From: a virus
Strand: one strand, 5' to 3'
Virus record (IMG/VR): IMGVR_UViG_3300036820_000632
Location: 1-28,074 of that record
DNA length: 28,074 nt
Of this stretch, positions 1 to 7,889 are shown piece after piece. The notes below the pieces were generated by a model. It searched no databases. It saw nothing but the letters and a program-made list of their open reading frames with translations, and was not told the origin of the DNA. Made by a program: the position numbers and the translations under genes. Numbering within the stretch: the first letter of the stretch is position 1; each line of letters starts with the position of its first letter.

Positions 1-735
1 GAGAACCTGGCCCCTGACCATCGACTTGTCCGCTGGCTGGGCGAGGACGCCGCGCTCAGGTTGGCGCACACTTTTGGCGGCGAGGACATAACCGTCCCGA
101 ATTGCCGGAACGCTACGCGGAAGGCCGAGATCTGGGCGGATTTCATGGCTGAAATGCCGATTGCGGAGATCGCACGCAAATATGGCGTCACGGAGCGGCG
201 GGTCAGGCAGATTACGGCGGAGGAGCGCGGACCACTCCCCGCGGATTTTCACCGCATGATTGCGGCCGGCCCACGTTCTCCCGAGCGCGCCGCCATGAAT
301 CGGCTCAACGGCACCCTTGGCGGCCGAACAAACTCCATGATCAAAGAAATCCTGCTCCGGCTGCGCGGCCAGCCTCAGTCCCCATATGGGGCGATGTACA
401 CCATGCTCAATCTCTTCCAGCCGACGCTGGAGGTGGTGATCAACGAGGAGAGGGCCATGGAGGTCACCATCGAGCGAGCCGTTGAGCTCGTGGCGGCCCG
501 CCTGCCCGCCACCCTCGAAATCCGTCACGGCGACCGTGCATCGCTGATGATTCTTCGGCCCGCGAAGCAGGCGCGCAATCAAGAGGACCTCATGATCTGC
601 GTGCGCACGCCCGTCGGGCCCAAGACGATAAGTCAAAACTCCATCGTCATCTGGGGACTCCAAGCGCTCGCCGAGTCGGCTGTGATCGATCGGGAATCCG
701 CGAAAGCGGAGCCCAGCCCGCAACAGGCCGCATGA
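1..735 (+). CDS. Mor/C-family late transcription activator with extra C-terminal domain (5' partial)
   Basis: The reading frame is open from the first base, so the true start lies outside the window; 244 codons are visible. The visible N-terminal part matches the layout of Mu Mor/C activators: LVRWLGEDAALRLA helix, a GGEDITVP turn (the family's 'FGG..iyIP' motif, about residues 25-32), then a helix-turn-helix ending in YGVTERRVRQI (about residues 60-71). Mor and C are dimers that bind dyad sites and recruit RNA polymerase to promoters lacking a good -35 box. Unlike Mu Mor (about 129 aa), this protein runs about 165 residues past the HTH into a region I do not recognise, with no stop or frameshift. 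It overlaps the small terminase gene by ATGA. Likely role: switching on the morphogenesis genes downstream. An internal TTG at 61 could be called as a start but would cut the Mor domain. Confidence 0.75.
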   Translation, partial: ENLAPDHRLVRWLGEDAALRLAHTFGGEDITVPNCRNATRKAEIWADFMAEMPIAEIARKYGVTERRVRQITAEERGPLPADFHRMIAAGPRSPERAAMNRLNGTLGGRTNSMIKEILLRLRGQPQSPYGAMYTMLNLFQPTLEVVINEERAMEVTIERAVELVAARLPATLEIRHGDRASLMILRPAKQARNQEDLMICVRTPVGPKTISQNSIVIWGLQALAESAVIDRESAKAEPSPQQAA

Positions 736-1283
736 GCCGTGCCGCCCCAAAGCGGAAAGAATGCTCGGCGGATGAACTGGCGGAAATTCTCGGAATCTCG
801 CCGCGGAGGATCCGGCAGCTCGCGGAGGATGGTACGGTCAAGAATCTGGCGCACGGCCGATATGACCTTGTCGCCTCAGTCCGCGGCTACATCGAATTTC
901 GGGAGCGGTCCGCGATGGCGGCCGGCCCCGAGGACTACGAGCGCGAGCGGACGCTCCTTACGCGCGCCAAGCGCGAAGAGGCCGAGGTCCGCACGGCGCT
1001 CCTGGTCGGCACCGCGGGGGACATGGGAATCCTCCGAGAGATCATGTGCGATCTGATCCTCCGAGCGCGCAACAAACTTCTCGGTATCCCCGCCACCTAT
1101 GCCGGCCAGCTCGCCAGCGAAACCGACCCCAACCAGATCGCCGCCCTCCTCAACGAAGGCGTCACGACGGCGCTTGCCGAGCTTGCTTCAGCAAAGCCGG
1201 GAGACGTTGTACGCAGGTATTTGGAGCGACATCGCGAGGACCTGGGCGCCGCCGCCGAAACTGACGCTGAGCCAGTGGGCTGA
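732..1283 (+). CDS. Terminase small subunit, Nu1-like
   Basis: 183 aa. It recognises phage DNA and hands it to the large terminase at the start of packaging. The N-terminus has a winged-helix/MerR-like HTH of the Nu1 type (about residues 11-55; SADELAEILGISPRRIRQLA, then a 'G.YDL..SVRGYI' wing and helix). Next comes the typical charged helix 'ERTLLTRAKREEAEVRTALLVG' and a C-terminal helical part that includes ILRARNKLLGIP, as in Nu1/terminase small subunits. The length fits lambda Nu1 (181 aa). The ATG overlaps the stop of the activator gene (ATGA), and the 3' end overlaps the large terminase gene, so the two are translationally linked. The assignment is firm from both motif and context. Confidence 0.9.
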   Translation: MSRAAPKRKECSADELAEILGISPRRIRQLAEDGTVKNLAHGRYDLVASVRGYIEFRERSAMAAGPEDYERERTLLTRAKREEAEVRTALLVGTAGDMGILREIMCDLILRARNKLLGIPATYAGQLASETDPNQIAALLNEGVTTALAELASAKPGDVVRRYLERHREDLGAAAETDAEPVG

Positions 1284-3177
1284 CCGAAATCGGCGAATTC
1301 CCAGCGTTTCCTCACCTGAGCCGGGGATTTGGCGCACCAGCCGCGTCCCGTACACGCGGGAGATAATGGATTCGATGAGCGACCCGGCGGTCCGCGAGGT
1401 CGTTTTCCGTAAAGGCTCCCAGGTCGCGGCGAGCGAAATCATCATCAACGGCATCGGTTTCTACATCGAACACGAGCCATCCCCGCAGCTTCTGTTCCAA
1501 CCCACCACCACGACGGCAGAGGACTTCTCCAAAGACCGGATCGCACCCACCATCCAGGAAACCCCATGCCTCAGGGACAAGGTGGCCGACCCGAAATCAC
1601 GGGATTCCGGCAACACGATCCTCCACAAGAACTACCCAGGCGGGAAATTGGTGATCGGCGGCGCCAATGCCCCCACCAACCTGGCCAGTCACCCCGTCCG
1701 AATCGTCTGGTTCGACGAAGTTGACCGGTATCCCGCTTCCGCCGGCGCTGAAGGCGACCCGATCGCGCTCGGCACCCGCCGCACGCAGAATTTCTGGAAC
1801 CGGAAGGTGTTTCTGGCTTCGACCCCGACGCTAAAGCAAACATCCCGAATCTGCCGCGCTTTCGAGGCTTCAGACCAGCGCCACTACTACGTGCCGTGTC
1901 CTTCCTGCGGGGAGCCGCACATCATCGAATTCAAGAACCTGCATTGGGAGGAGGGAAAGCCCGAGACTGCCAGCCTCAACTGCCCGAAGTGCCAAACGCC
2001 CTACACCACAGTCCAAAAAAACCAGGCAGTAAGGAAGGGCTTCTGGCGCGCGCACGCGCCGTTCAACGGATCGGCCGGTTTCTTTCTGTCCGGGCTATAT
2101 TCGCCCTGGGTCGAGCTCGAGCAGATCGCCCGGGAATGGGAGAAGGTGAAGGACATCCCCGAGGAATGCCAAACCTTCATAAACACGGTGCTTGGCGAGC
2201 CATACGAGGACACGACCGATGCTTTCGATTGGGCTACGCTCCAGGCCCGCGCGGAGGAGTACCCGTACCCTGTACCGTACGGCGTTCTCTGCCTCACCGC
2301 CGGCGTCGACACCCAACCCGACCGCCTCGAGTGCGAAATCGTCGGCCACGACGAGAACAGCCGCACCTGGAACATCGACTACATCGTCATCCACGGGGAT
2401 CCCGATATCGAGCAGGGGAAGCCTGACTGCCCCTGGGATGAGCTTTTGAATGTCATTCGGGACCGGAGCTACACGCACGCGTGCGGCTTTGGGATGAAAG
2501 TCTACGCCACAGCGATTGATTCTGGCGGCGCCAACACGACGGCGGTCTATAAATTCTGCAAGGGGCGCAAGGCGCAGCGGATTTTTGCGATCAAGGGCGT
2601 GTCCGGCGAAGGATTGCCGATCGCCGGGACCCCTAACCGCAAGCAGACCGGCAAGTCCCGGCGACCGGTCGATCTTTACCCGGTCGGCGTCGACCAGGCC
2701 AAGGCCGCGCTCTACCGGCGGTTCAAGATCGCGGAGCCGGAAAAGCCGGCGTACTGCCATTTTCCGACCGCCCGGCCAGAGGAATATTTCAAGCAAATCA
2801 CCTCAGAAATCGTTGTGACGCGCATGGTGAAAGGTTTCCCGAAGCGGGAATGGACGCTCCCGAGCGGGCAACGCAACGAAGCCTTGGACTGTCGCGTGTA
2901 CGCAATGGCCGCGGCGGCGATCGTGCGTCCTCCGTGGGACAGGTTCATCCGGATCCGGGGCGAATATCTGAAGGCCTGCGCCGAACCGCCGGTTGGGTCC
3001 CCAGGGCACGCGGCCGCTGGGCAAGCCCGACCGACGCCGCGCTTCACGCCGGCGGAACCCAGCGCGGAAGCCGGCGCGCTGGGAAATACACCCCCGAAAC
3101 CGGACACTTCCCGCCCAACCAAAGACGCCAAAGGCCGACGCCGACGGCGGCATAATCCTTTCGTGACATCATGGTAA
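1207..3177 (+). CDS. Terminase large subunit, GpA family
   Basis: ATP-driven DNA packaging motor and nuclease. With a TTG start at 1207 (weak GGGAG just upstream) it is 656 aa, near lambda A (641). An ATG at 1099 is in frame but would overlap the small subunit by 185 bp, and the conserved GpA N-terminus ('W.PPP.LT.S.WAD..R') begins just after 1207. Visible motifs: Walker A-like K69-G-S-Q-V...S-E77 in the deviant GpA form, Walker B WFDEVD (D170, E171), a zinc-knuckle pair C231/C234 and C259/C262, and the C-terminal nuclease with GVDTQPDRLE (about D368) and AIDSGG. The last 60 residues are low-complexity and include a dyad repeat (3058-3083). The stop overlaps the next ATG by 7 bp. The family call is sure; the start is uncertain. 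Confidence 0.92.
   Translation: MYAGIWSDIARTWAPPPKLTLSQWADRNRRIPSVSSPEPGIWRTSRVPYTREIMDSMSDPAVREVVFRKGSQVAASEIIINGIGFYIEHEPSPQLLFQPTTTTAEDFSKDRIAPTIQETPCLRDKVADPKSRDSGNTILHKNYPGGKLVIGGANAPTNLASHPVRIVWFDEVDRYPASAGAEGDPIALGTRRTQNFWNRKVFLASTPTLKQTSRICRAFEASDQRHYYVPCPSCGEPHIIEFKNLHWEEGKPETASLNCPKCQTPYTTVQKNQAVRKGFWRAHAPFNGSAGFFLSGLYSPWVELEQIAREWEKVKDIPEECQTFINTVLGEPYEDTTDAFDWATLQARAEEYPYPVPYGVLCLTAGVDTQPDRLECEIVGHDENSRTWNIDYIVIHGDPDIEQGKPDCPWDELLNVIRDRSYTHACGFGMKVYATAIDSGGANTTAVYKFCKGRKAQRIFAIKGVSGEGLPIAGTPNRKQTGKSRRPVDLYPVGVDQAKAALYRRFKIAEPEKPAYCHFPTARPEEYFKQITSEIVVTRMVKGFPKREWTLPSGQRNEALDCRVYAMAAAAIVRPPWDRFIRIRGEYLKACAEPPVGSPGHAAAGQARPTPRFTPAEPSAEAGALGNTPPKPDTSRPTKDAKGRRRRRHNPFVTSW
3058..3083. 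repeat. Dyad repeat copy 1 (inside terminase 3' end)
   Basis: CCCAGCGCG, 8-nt spacer GAAGCCGG, CGCGCTGGG: a perfect 9-bp inverted repeat, the same as the copies at 5490, 13089 and 19872. This copy is within the terminase coding region rather than after a stop codon. At the position where the other copies carry TAAACT or TATTCT it has GACACT (3103-3108), so any promoter role is weakest here. It lies 88 bp before the 3171 gene. Confidence 0.85.
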
Positions 3178-3764
3178 CGCGCAACCGGGTCCAAGGTGAG
3201 ACCATCAAGCTCGCCGCGCTGCCCCGTGCCGAGTCGGTTGCGAACTGCTTTGCGAATTTCAAAGGCCCGTCGGGCACCCCTGTCGTCACGCAGGGAGTCC
3301 GTAAACTTTCCGTCGTGGGGGTTCCCTGGCTCGTCGACGAAACGGGGTTTTTCACCGATTTCGGGCCGATTCCACTCACGCGAACCGCCTGGCTGATTAC
3401 CCAGGACACCTCGGCGTTCGTTCCCGGGCAGTGGGCCGCCGAGATCTGGGCGGTGGACTCGTTCGGCTCCAAATCCGTCCTGACGACGGTCAGTTTCACA
3501 ATCACGCCCTCAATCGCCGTCGGCGGATCCAACGATCAGCGATCCCAGGCGCAGAGGGCCGTCGAAAACATCGAGGCATACCTGGCAAATCCGAATAATT
3601 TCGCCGCCGCGTCGTACAAGATCAACAACCGCGAGCTGCAGCGGTACTCGATTGCGGAGCTGCGCGACCTCCTGGGTTACTGGAAAACCCGGCTCCGGGA
3701 GGAGAACATACGAGCTTCCGGCCGCCGTGGTGTGATCGGCCGGCGCATCGAGGTCTTCTTGTGA
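3171..3764 (+). CDS. Conserved head-region protein, gpW/DUF6148-like C-terminus
   Basis: 197 aa, between terminase and portal, where phages often encode a gpW-type head completion protein. Residues 1-115 look beta-rich (alternating hydrophobics, an Ig-like ending '...VDSFGSKSVLTTVSFTIT'). Residues 125-190 form a helical unit 'NIEAYLANP...SYKINNRELQRYSIAELRDLLGYWKTRL' that resembles the small proteins just upstream of lambda-type portals (gpW, DUF6148: 'SY.i..R.l.R....eir..i.yw'). The combination of the two parts is not one I recognise as a named family. The start ATG overlaps the terminase stop (ATGGTAA) and the 3' end overlaps the portal start (GTGA). The role in head completion is inferred from position and the C-terminal pattern only. 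Confidence 0.6.
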   Translation: MVTRNRVQGETIKLAALPRAESVANCFANFKGPSGTPVVTQGVRKLSVVGVPWLVDETGFFTDFGPIPLTRTAWLITQDTSAFVPGQWAAEIWAVDSFGSKSVLTTVSFTITPSIAVGGSNDQRSQAQRAVENIEAYLANPNNFAAASYKINNRELQRYSIAELRDLLGYWKTRLREENIRASGRRGVIGRRIEVFL

Positions 3765-5488
3765 AGATTTCCAGCCTCCTTTCTCCGCTCTTCGGGCGGC
3801 CGCGAAAGCACCGGCCGGGCCGGTCGTATCCTTGGGTTTCTCCGGTCAGCTCCAATTACGTGAAGGAGACGCGATCGATCGCGGCCGGGAGCCTCGGCGC
3901 CATCATGGGGCTCGATGCCGGTAGCGTGGGCCGCAAAGAGGCCTCCTGGACCACCTGGCCAATGTCGGCGGACCAGACAGTGTGGCAATTTTGGAACATC
4001 CTCTGCGCCCGCAGCCGGGAATGTGCGAACAACAATGACCACGGCCGGCGCTACATGCACCTGGTCCGCGACAACGTCGTGGGCTCCCGCGGCGTGCGTC
4101 TGAAGCCGATTCCGAAGGGATCTGACGGGAAGTACGATGAGGCCACGGCGGATGCGATTTCCGACGCATGGACGGACTTCCTCGAGGCGCCCGAGGTGAC
4201 CGGAAAGCACGACGGAATTACCACGGAGCGGCTCCTGATCACCAGTGCCGCCATGGATGGCGAAGTCCTCGCCAAGATCGTGATCGGCGACGAGGCGGGG
4301 CCTTACGGGTTTGCGATTCAACCTCTCGACCCGTTTCTCCTGGATCCACACCACAACCAGGACGGACTGCCGGGCGGCAACTACATCCGCTTCAGCATCG
4401 AATACAACAAGGCCGGGCGCCCGGTGGCCTACCACCTGCGCAAGGGGCAAAACGACTACTGGGGCTACGCCTCGACCATGGATTACGAGCGCGTGCCTGC
4501 CGACCAGATCATTCATGCGTTTGTCCCGGAGCTTGTTGGCCAGCGCCGCGGGCTCCCGTGGATGCGCGCTGCGCTACTCCGCCTTTGGCACATCAAGGGA
4601 TACGAGCAGGCGGCCGTCATCAACGCCCGGGTCAGCGCCGCCAAATGCGGGTTTTTCAGAGAACCGGACGGCGAAGCGACCGAAGAGCCGCTCGAGATGG
4701 ATGCCCAAGCCGGCGTTTTCGAGGACATCGGCAACAAGGAATTTGTCAAAGCGGAGTGGAATTGGCCCACCGGCGAATTCGGCCCATTCCTTGCGGCCTG
4801 CCTTCGCCACGCCTCCGCGAGCTTGAACGTGGCCAACCACAGCCTCACCGGCGACATGTCAGGGGCGAATTACTCGTCGCTGCGCGTCGCGAGCCTGGAC
4901 GAGCGTGAGGGATGGATGGCCCTGCAGGTGTGGTTTTCGATGTCCGTGATGCGGCCGATCTACGTCGCCTGGCTCAAATTCGCGCTTCTCGCGGACAAGA
5001 TCGTGGATGCCTCTGGCAAGCCGCTGCCGGCCCAAAATTTGGAGCGCTACAAGCGCGTTCTTTGGCTCGGGCGCCGCTGGGGCTGGATCGATCCACTCAA
5101 GGAGGTCAGTGCGAACATCCAAGCCATCATGCATCGCCTGAAGAGCCGCACCGCGGTGATTGAGGAGCAGGGCGGGGATGCCACTCAAGTATGGGAGCAG
5201 GTCCAAGCCGAAGAGGAGGAGCTCGAGGGACTCGGCATCACCGTTCCATCCGAACAGGGAGGGCAACAGACCCCCAACCAGGTCACCGTCGGTCCGGATG
5301 CAAACGGCAACGATGATCCGGATGCCGACTCCGATCCCGACTCTGCACGCGCCAGCGCCCTTGAGGCCGATGTGATCGTGATGCGCGCCGCGGCGACAAC
5401 GAACGCAACCATCATTGCGGAGCGAGAGGCGGAACTTGCCCGCCTACGCGCCACTCTTCAGCGGAAGCCGAAAAAGAGGGCGGCCTAA
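3761..5488 (+). CDS. Portal protein, lambda (gpB) family
   Basis: 575 aa; lambda B is 533. It forms the dodecameric ring at the capsid vertex through which DNA is packaged and to which the tail joins. Recognisable lambda-portal features: an N-terminal 'SNYVKETRSIAAGSLGAIMG', 'RCARDNxxAxG'-type text near residues 85-115 (SRECANNNDHGRRYMHLVRDNVVGSRG), 'EYNKAGRPVAYHLRK', 'DQIIHAFVPELVGQRRGLPWM', and 'NYSSLRVASLDERE' in the C-terminal half. The last 85 residues are an acidic stretch (rich in D, P, N) followed by a lysine/arginine-rich coiled helix. The GTG start overlaps the previous stop (GTGA), and a GAGG seven bases upstream is one of the few plausible Shine-Dalgarno sites in the window. Confidence 0.92.
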   Translation: MKISSLLSPLFGRPRKHRPGRSYPWVSPVSSNYVKETRSIAAGSLGAIMGLDAGSVGRKEASWTTWPMSADQTVWQFWNILCARSRECANNNDHGRRYMHLVRDNVVGSRGVRLKPIPKGSDGKYDEATADAISDAWTDFLEAPEVTGKHDGITTERLLITSAAMDGEVLAKIVIGDEAGPYGFAIQPLDPFLLDPHHNQDGLPGGNYIRFSIEYNKAGRPVAYHLRKGQNDYWGYASTMDYERVPADQIIHAFVPELVGQRRGLPWMRAALLRLWHIKGYEQAAVINARVSAAKCGFFREPDGEATEEPLEMDAQAGVFEDIGNKEFVKAEWNWPTGEFGPFLAACLRHASASLNVANHSLTGDMSGANYSSLRVASLDEREGWMALQVWFSMSVMRPIYVAWLKFALLADKIVDASGKPLPAQNLERYKRVLWLGRRWGWIDPLKEVSANIQAIMHRLKSRTAVIEEQGGDATQVWEQVQAEEEELEGLGITVPSEQGGQQTPNQVTVGPDANGNDDPDADSDPDSARASALEADVIVMRAAATTNATIIAEREAELARLRATLQRKPKKRAA

Positions 5489-5489
5489 A

Positions 5490-5515
5490 CCCAGCGCGGA
5501 AGCGGGCGCGCTGGG
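5490..5515. repeat. Dyad repeat copy 2 (portal / capsid boundary)
   Basis: CCCAGCGCG-GAAGCGGG-CGCGCTGGG, perfect 9-bp arms, starting two bases after the portal stop codon. It could fold as an RNA hairpin (no U-tract follows) or act as a dimeric protein site. See the promoter entry next to it. Confidence 0.9.
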
Positions 5516-5521
5516 AGACGA

Positions 5522-5551
5522 ATCGACGGCGGAATAAACTCCGCCGTCGAT
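5522..5551 (+). promoter_or_regulatory. Putative activated promoter inside a perfect 12-bp hairpin before the capsid gene
   Basis: ATCGACGGCGGA (5522-5533), loop ATAAAC, TCCGCCGTCGAT (5540-5551) is a perfect 12-bp inverted repeat. A -10-like TAAACT (5535-5540) sits across the loop and begins 32.5 bp from the centre of the dyad at 5490-5515. The predicted +1 is near 5547, three bases before the ATG at 5550, so the mRNA would be almost leaderless. The first two bases of the ATG are in the right arm. No -35 box is visible, as expected for Mor/C-activated promoters. Function is inferred. Confidence 0.5.
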
Positions 5552-7499
5552 GCCTGAGAAGCCCAAGAACCCGTTTACTGCGGAGCGCGAGGCCGGTCAC
5601 CCGGTCCGGTTCCGGCGCAGCATGCGCATCGAACGGGTTGATGACGAAAAGAAGACCGTCGATATCTCGTTTTCTTCGGACGTCGATCTGGAGCGCTGGC
5701 CCGGGTACTTCGAAAAGCTGTCGCATGATGCCGGCGCATGCGACCTCACCAGGCTCAACGCGGATGCATCCTGCCTGTGGAACCACGACTGGGACGTCCT
5801 GCTGGGCGTCGTAGATCGCGCCTGGGTCGACGGCGGCAAAGGCTACGCGACCGTCCGCTTCGGCAGCTCGGAAAAGGCCAAGGAAGTTTGGCCCGACGTC
5901 CGAGACAAAATCATCCGCAACGTCTCCGTGGGCTACGAGATCCTCGCCGAGGAACTCACCCGCAACGACGAGACGGGGTACCACTACACCGTCACCCGCT
6001 GGAGCCCCTACGAAGTCTCTTTCGTGACCGTTCCCGCCGACATCACCGTCGGCGCCGGTCGCACTCTGGAAGCCGCTGGCCTCACCTCTCAATCCCGCAA
6101 AAATATGCCTCTCGAAACCGCTCCGGCCGCTCCGGCCGCCACCGCCGCCACCGCGACTCCTCCCGCCGCTGCGGCTCCCGCCATCACCGACGTCCGCGAC
6201 AAGGAAGCGCTTCGCGATGCGAAGACGATCCTCGAACTCGGCAAGCTCTATGACGCCCGGGACCTCGCCCAGGACGCCGTTGCCGCCGGCCAATCCGTCG
6301 GCGAGTTCAAGTCCGCCCTTCTCGAGCGGGCCAAGAAGGCGGTCGCGGTCCGCACCGAACACCCCCTCGGCCTTTCGGACAAGGAGATCCAGGAATTCTC
6401 GTTTGCCCGCCTGGTCGCCGCCTCGATCCCGGAAAACCTCGGCGGCTCGCGCAGCCACCGCGAGGCCGCGGGATTTGAGATGGAGGTGGTCAGCGCCGCC
6501 GCCAAGGAGCGCGAGAAGCGCACCGGCAAGCCTCCGCAGGGCCATTTCATCCCCGCGGAGATCCTGAGCCGCGGCAAGGTCAAGTTGACCGAAGAGCAGC
6601 GCCAGGCGTATCTCGCCAAGCGCGCCGCGATTGGCATCAGCGTGGGCGATTCCAACGCGGTCGCCACGACCGTGCCCTTTCTGGACGTCGCGAGCTTCGC
6701 CGAACTGCTTCGTCCGGAGGCGATCCTCCTGAACCTCTGCACCGTCGTGAGCGGCCTCGAGGGGACCTTCGAAATCCCGAAGCAGGTGAGCGGCTCGACG
6801 GGCGGCTGGGTCCAGGAAGACCAGTCCGTCTCCGGCCAGGACGCCATCTTCCTCCAACTGCAAGCCACGCCGCACACGGCCGGCGCCTTCATCGACATCA
6901 CCCGCCGGGCGTCCCTGCAGTCGGCGCTCCCGCTGGAGTCGATTCTCCGCACTGGCCTCGCCGAGGGGTTGGGCCAGACGGTCGATCTCGCCGGCTACTA
7001 CGGGACGGGCGCCAACGGCCAGCCCAAGGGCCTCACCCTCACCGACGGCGTGAAGATCGTGGAATTTGCCGGGGTCGAGGGCACCAACGGCAGCGACGGC
7101 GTCAATCCCGAGTGGACCGAGCTCGTGAACATGGAGACCGTGATCGCCGAGGGGAATGTGAAGATTTCCCCGCAGAGCGGCGCCTACCTCTTCGCCGCGG
7201 CGGCCCGCGGTTGGCTGAAGACCCGCCAGAAGGTCCCGGGCACGCCCACGGGCGCGACGATCTGGGAGCCCGGCGACACGGTCAACGGCTACAAGACCGG
7301 CGTCACCAACCAGATTCAGGTGGGCCACTACTTCCTGGGCAACTGGAAGGAGCTCCACGTCTGTTTCTGGTCGGGCCTCGACATGATCGTCAACCCGTTC
7401 CGCTTCGCGGAATCCGGCAAGGTGCGCATCAGCGTCCTCCAGGACCTGGACTACCTCAACCGCCGCCCCGAGGCGTTCACCTTCGGCTTCCACCCGTAA
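5550..7499 (+). CDS. HK97-type prohead protease fused to major capsid protein
   Basis: 649 aa single chain. Residues about 18-165 are an HK97 prohead protease (family S78): WNHD with catalytic His79, NVSVGYE with catalytic Ser126, then 'WSPYEVSFVTVPAD', the usual end of the domain. Residues about 185-350 are Ala/Pro-rich then helical and charged, as in the scaffold (delta) domain. Residues about 350-649 are an HK97 major capsid protein: 'LNLCTVVSGLEGTFEIPK', 'GWVQEDQSVSGQDAIF', 'AFIDITRR', 'GTGANGQPKGL', and a C-terminal 'YLNRRPEAFTFGF'. In HK97 the protease and capsid are separate genes; here one polyprotein would have to cut itself free. No stop, internal frameshift or gene boundary is seen in the linker. 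It is the first gene after the portal, behind a putative promoter. Confidence 0.92.
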   Translation: MPEKPKNPFTAEREAGHPVRFRRSMRIERVDDEKKTVDISFSSDVDLERWPGYFEKLSHDAGACDLTRLNADASCLWNHDWDVLLGVVDRAWVDGGKGYATVRFGSSEKAKEVWPDVRDKIIRNVSVGYEILAEELTRNDETGYHYTVTRWSPYEVSFVTVPADITVGAGRTLEAAGLTSQSRKNMPLETAPAAPAATAATATPPAAAAPAITDVRDKEALRDAKTILELGKLYDARDLAQDAVAAGQSVGEFKSALLERAKKAVAVRTEHPLGLSDKEIQEFSFARLVAASIPENLGGSRSHREAAGFEMEVVSAAAKEREKRTGKPPQGHFIPAEILSRGKVKLTEEQRQAYLAKRAAIGISVGDSNAVATTVPFLDVASFAELLRPEAILLNLCTVVSGLEGTFEIPKQVSGSTGGWVQEDQSVSGQDAIFLQLQATPHTAGAFIDITRRASLQSALPLESILRTGLAEGLGQTVDLAGYYGTGANGQPKGLTLTDGVKIVEFAGVEGTNGSDGVNPEWTELVNMETVIAEGNVKISPQSGAYLFAAAARGWLKTRQKVPGTPTGATIWEPGDTVNGYKTGVTNQIQVGHYFLGNWKELHVCFWSGLDMIVNPFRFAESGKVRISVLQDLDYLNRRPEAFTFGFHP

Positions 7500-7529
7500 T
7501 CGGCGCATCGCCGGGGAGATTTTTCCATC

Positions 7530-7868
7530 ATGAGCCAATCCATCACCATGGTCCGCGCCGCGATTGTTCTCGGCGCGGTCCGGACGGCGACCACGGTTGT
7601 TGCCAACGTTCCCGACCAAGAGGCCGCCGACCTGGTCTGGCGCGGAGACGCGACCTATACGGACGGCGCGCCGGCGCAATCCGTCGAGATCGACGATTCC
7701 ATCAACATCAACACCGCCCAGATCGCGGATAGCGGCGCCGTCGGGCAGGCGGTCCTGAAGTCGGCAACGCTTGATGCTTTCCTCACCGCCATCGGCGCGT
7801 CCTTGGGCGCGGCGAATAGCGGCGGGGCGGGCTACAAGCAACTGATCTTCCCGAACGCCGATACCTGA
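7530..7868 (+). CDS. Hypothetical head-region protein
   Basis: 112 aa, directly after the capsid gene (30-bp gap) and 21 bp before the next gene. I do not recognise a named family. It contains 'VPDQEAADLVWRGDATYTDG', the kind of phrase found in short phage head proteins ('...A..Lv.rGdA....'), followed by a polar middle and an Ala/Gly-rich C-terminus. There is no signal peptide or membrane segment. The position after the major capsid gene would fit a decoration or head accessory protein, but length and context are the only support; it shows no clear resemblance to lambda gpD. Confidence 0.7.
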   Translation: MSQSITMVRAAIVLGAVRTATTVVANVPDQEAADLVWRGDATYTDGAPAQSVEIDDSININTAQIADSGAVGQAVLKSATLDAFLTAIGASLGAANSGGAGYKQLIFPNADT

Positions 7869-7889
7869 TCGGCTCACCTTGCGGCGGCA

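Noticed and set aside
1099-1206. ATG start at 1099 for the large terminase
   Set aside because: It would overlap the small terminase gene by 185 bp, and the conserved N-terminus begins after 1207.
7501-7523. CGGCG-CAT-CGCCG hairpin followed five bases later by TTTTT after the capsid gene
   Set aside because: Short stem and displaced T-run; too weak to call a terminator, though partial attenuation is possible.
5412-7877. 821-codon open frame on the minus strand opposite the protease-capsid gene
   Set aside because: Shadow of a GC-rich gene; the plus-strand frame has clear protease and capsid motifs and the minus-strand text is low-complexity Arg/Gly/Asp.
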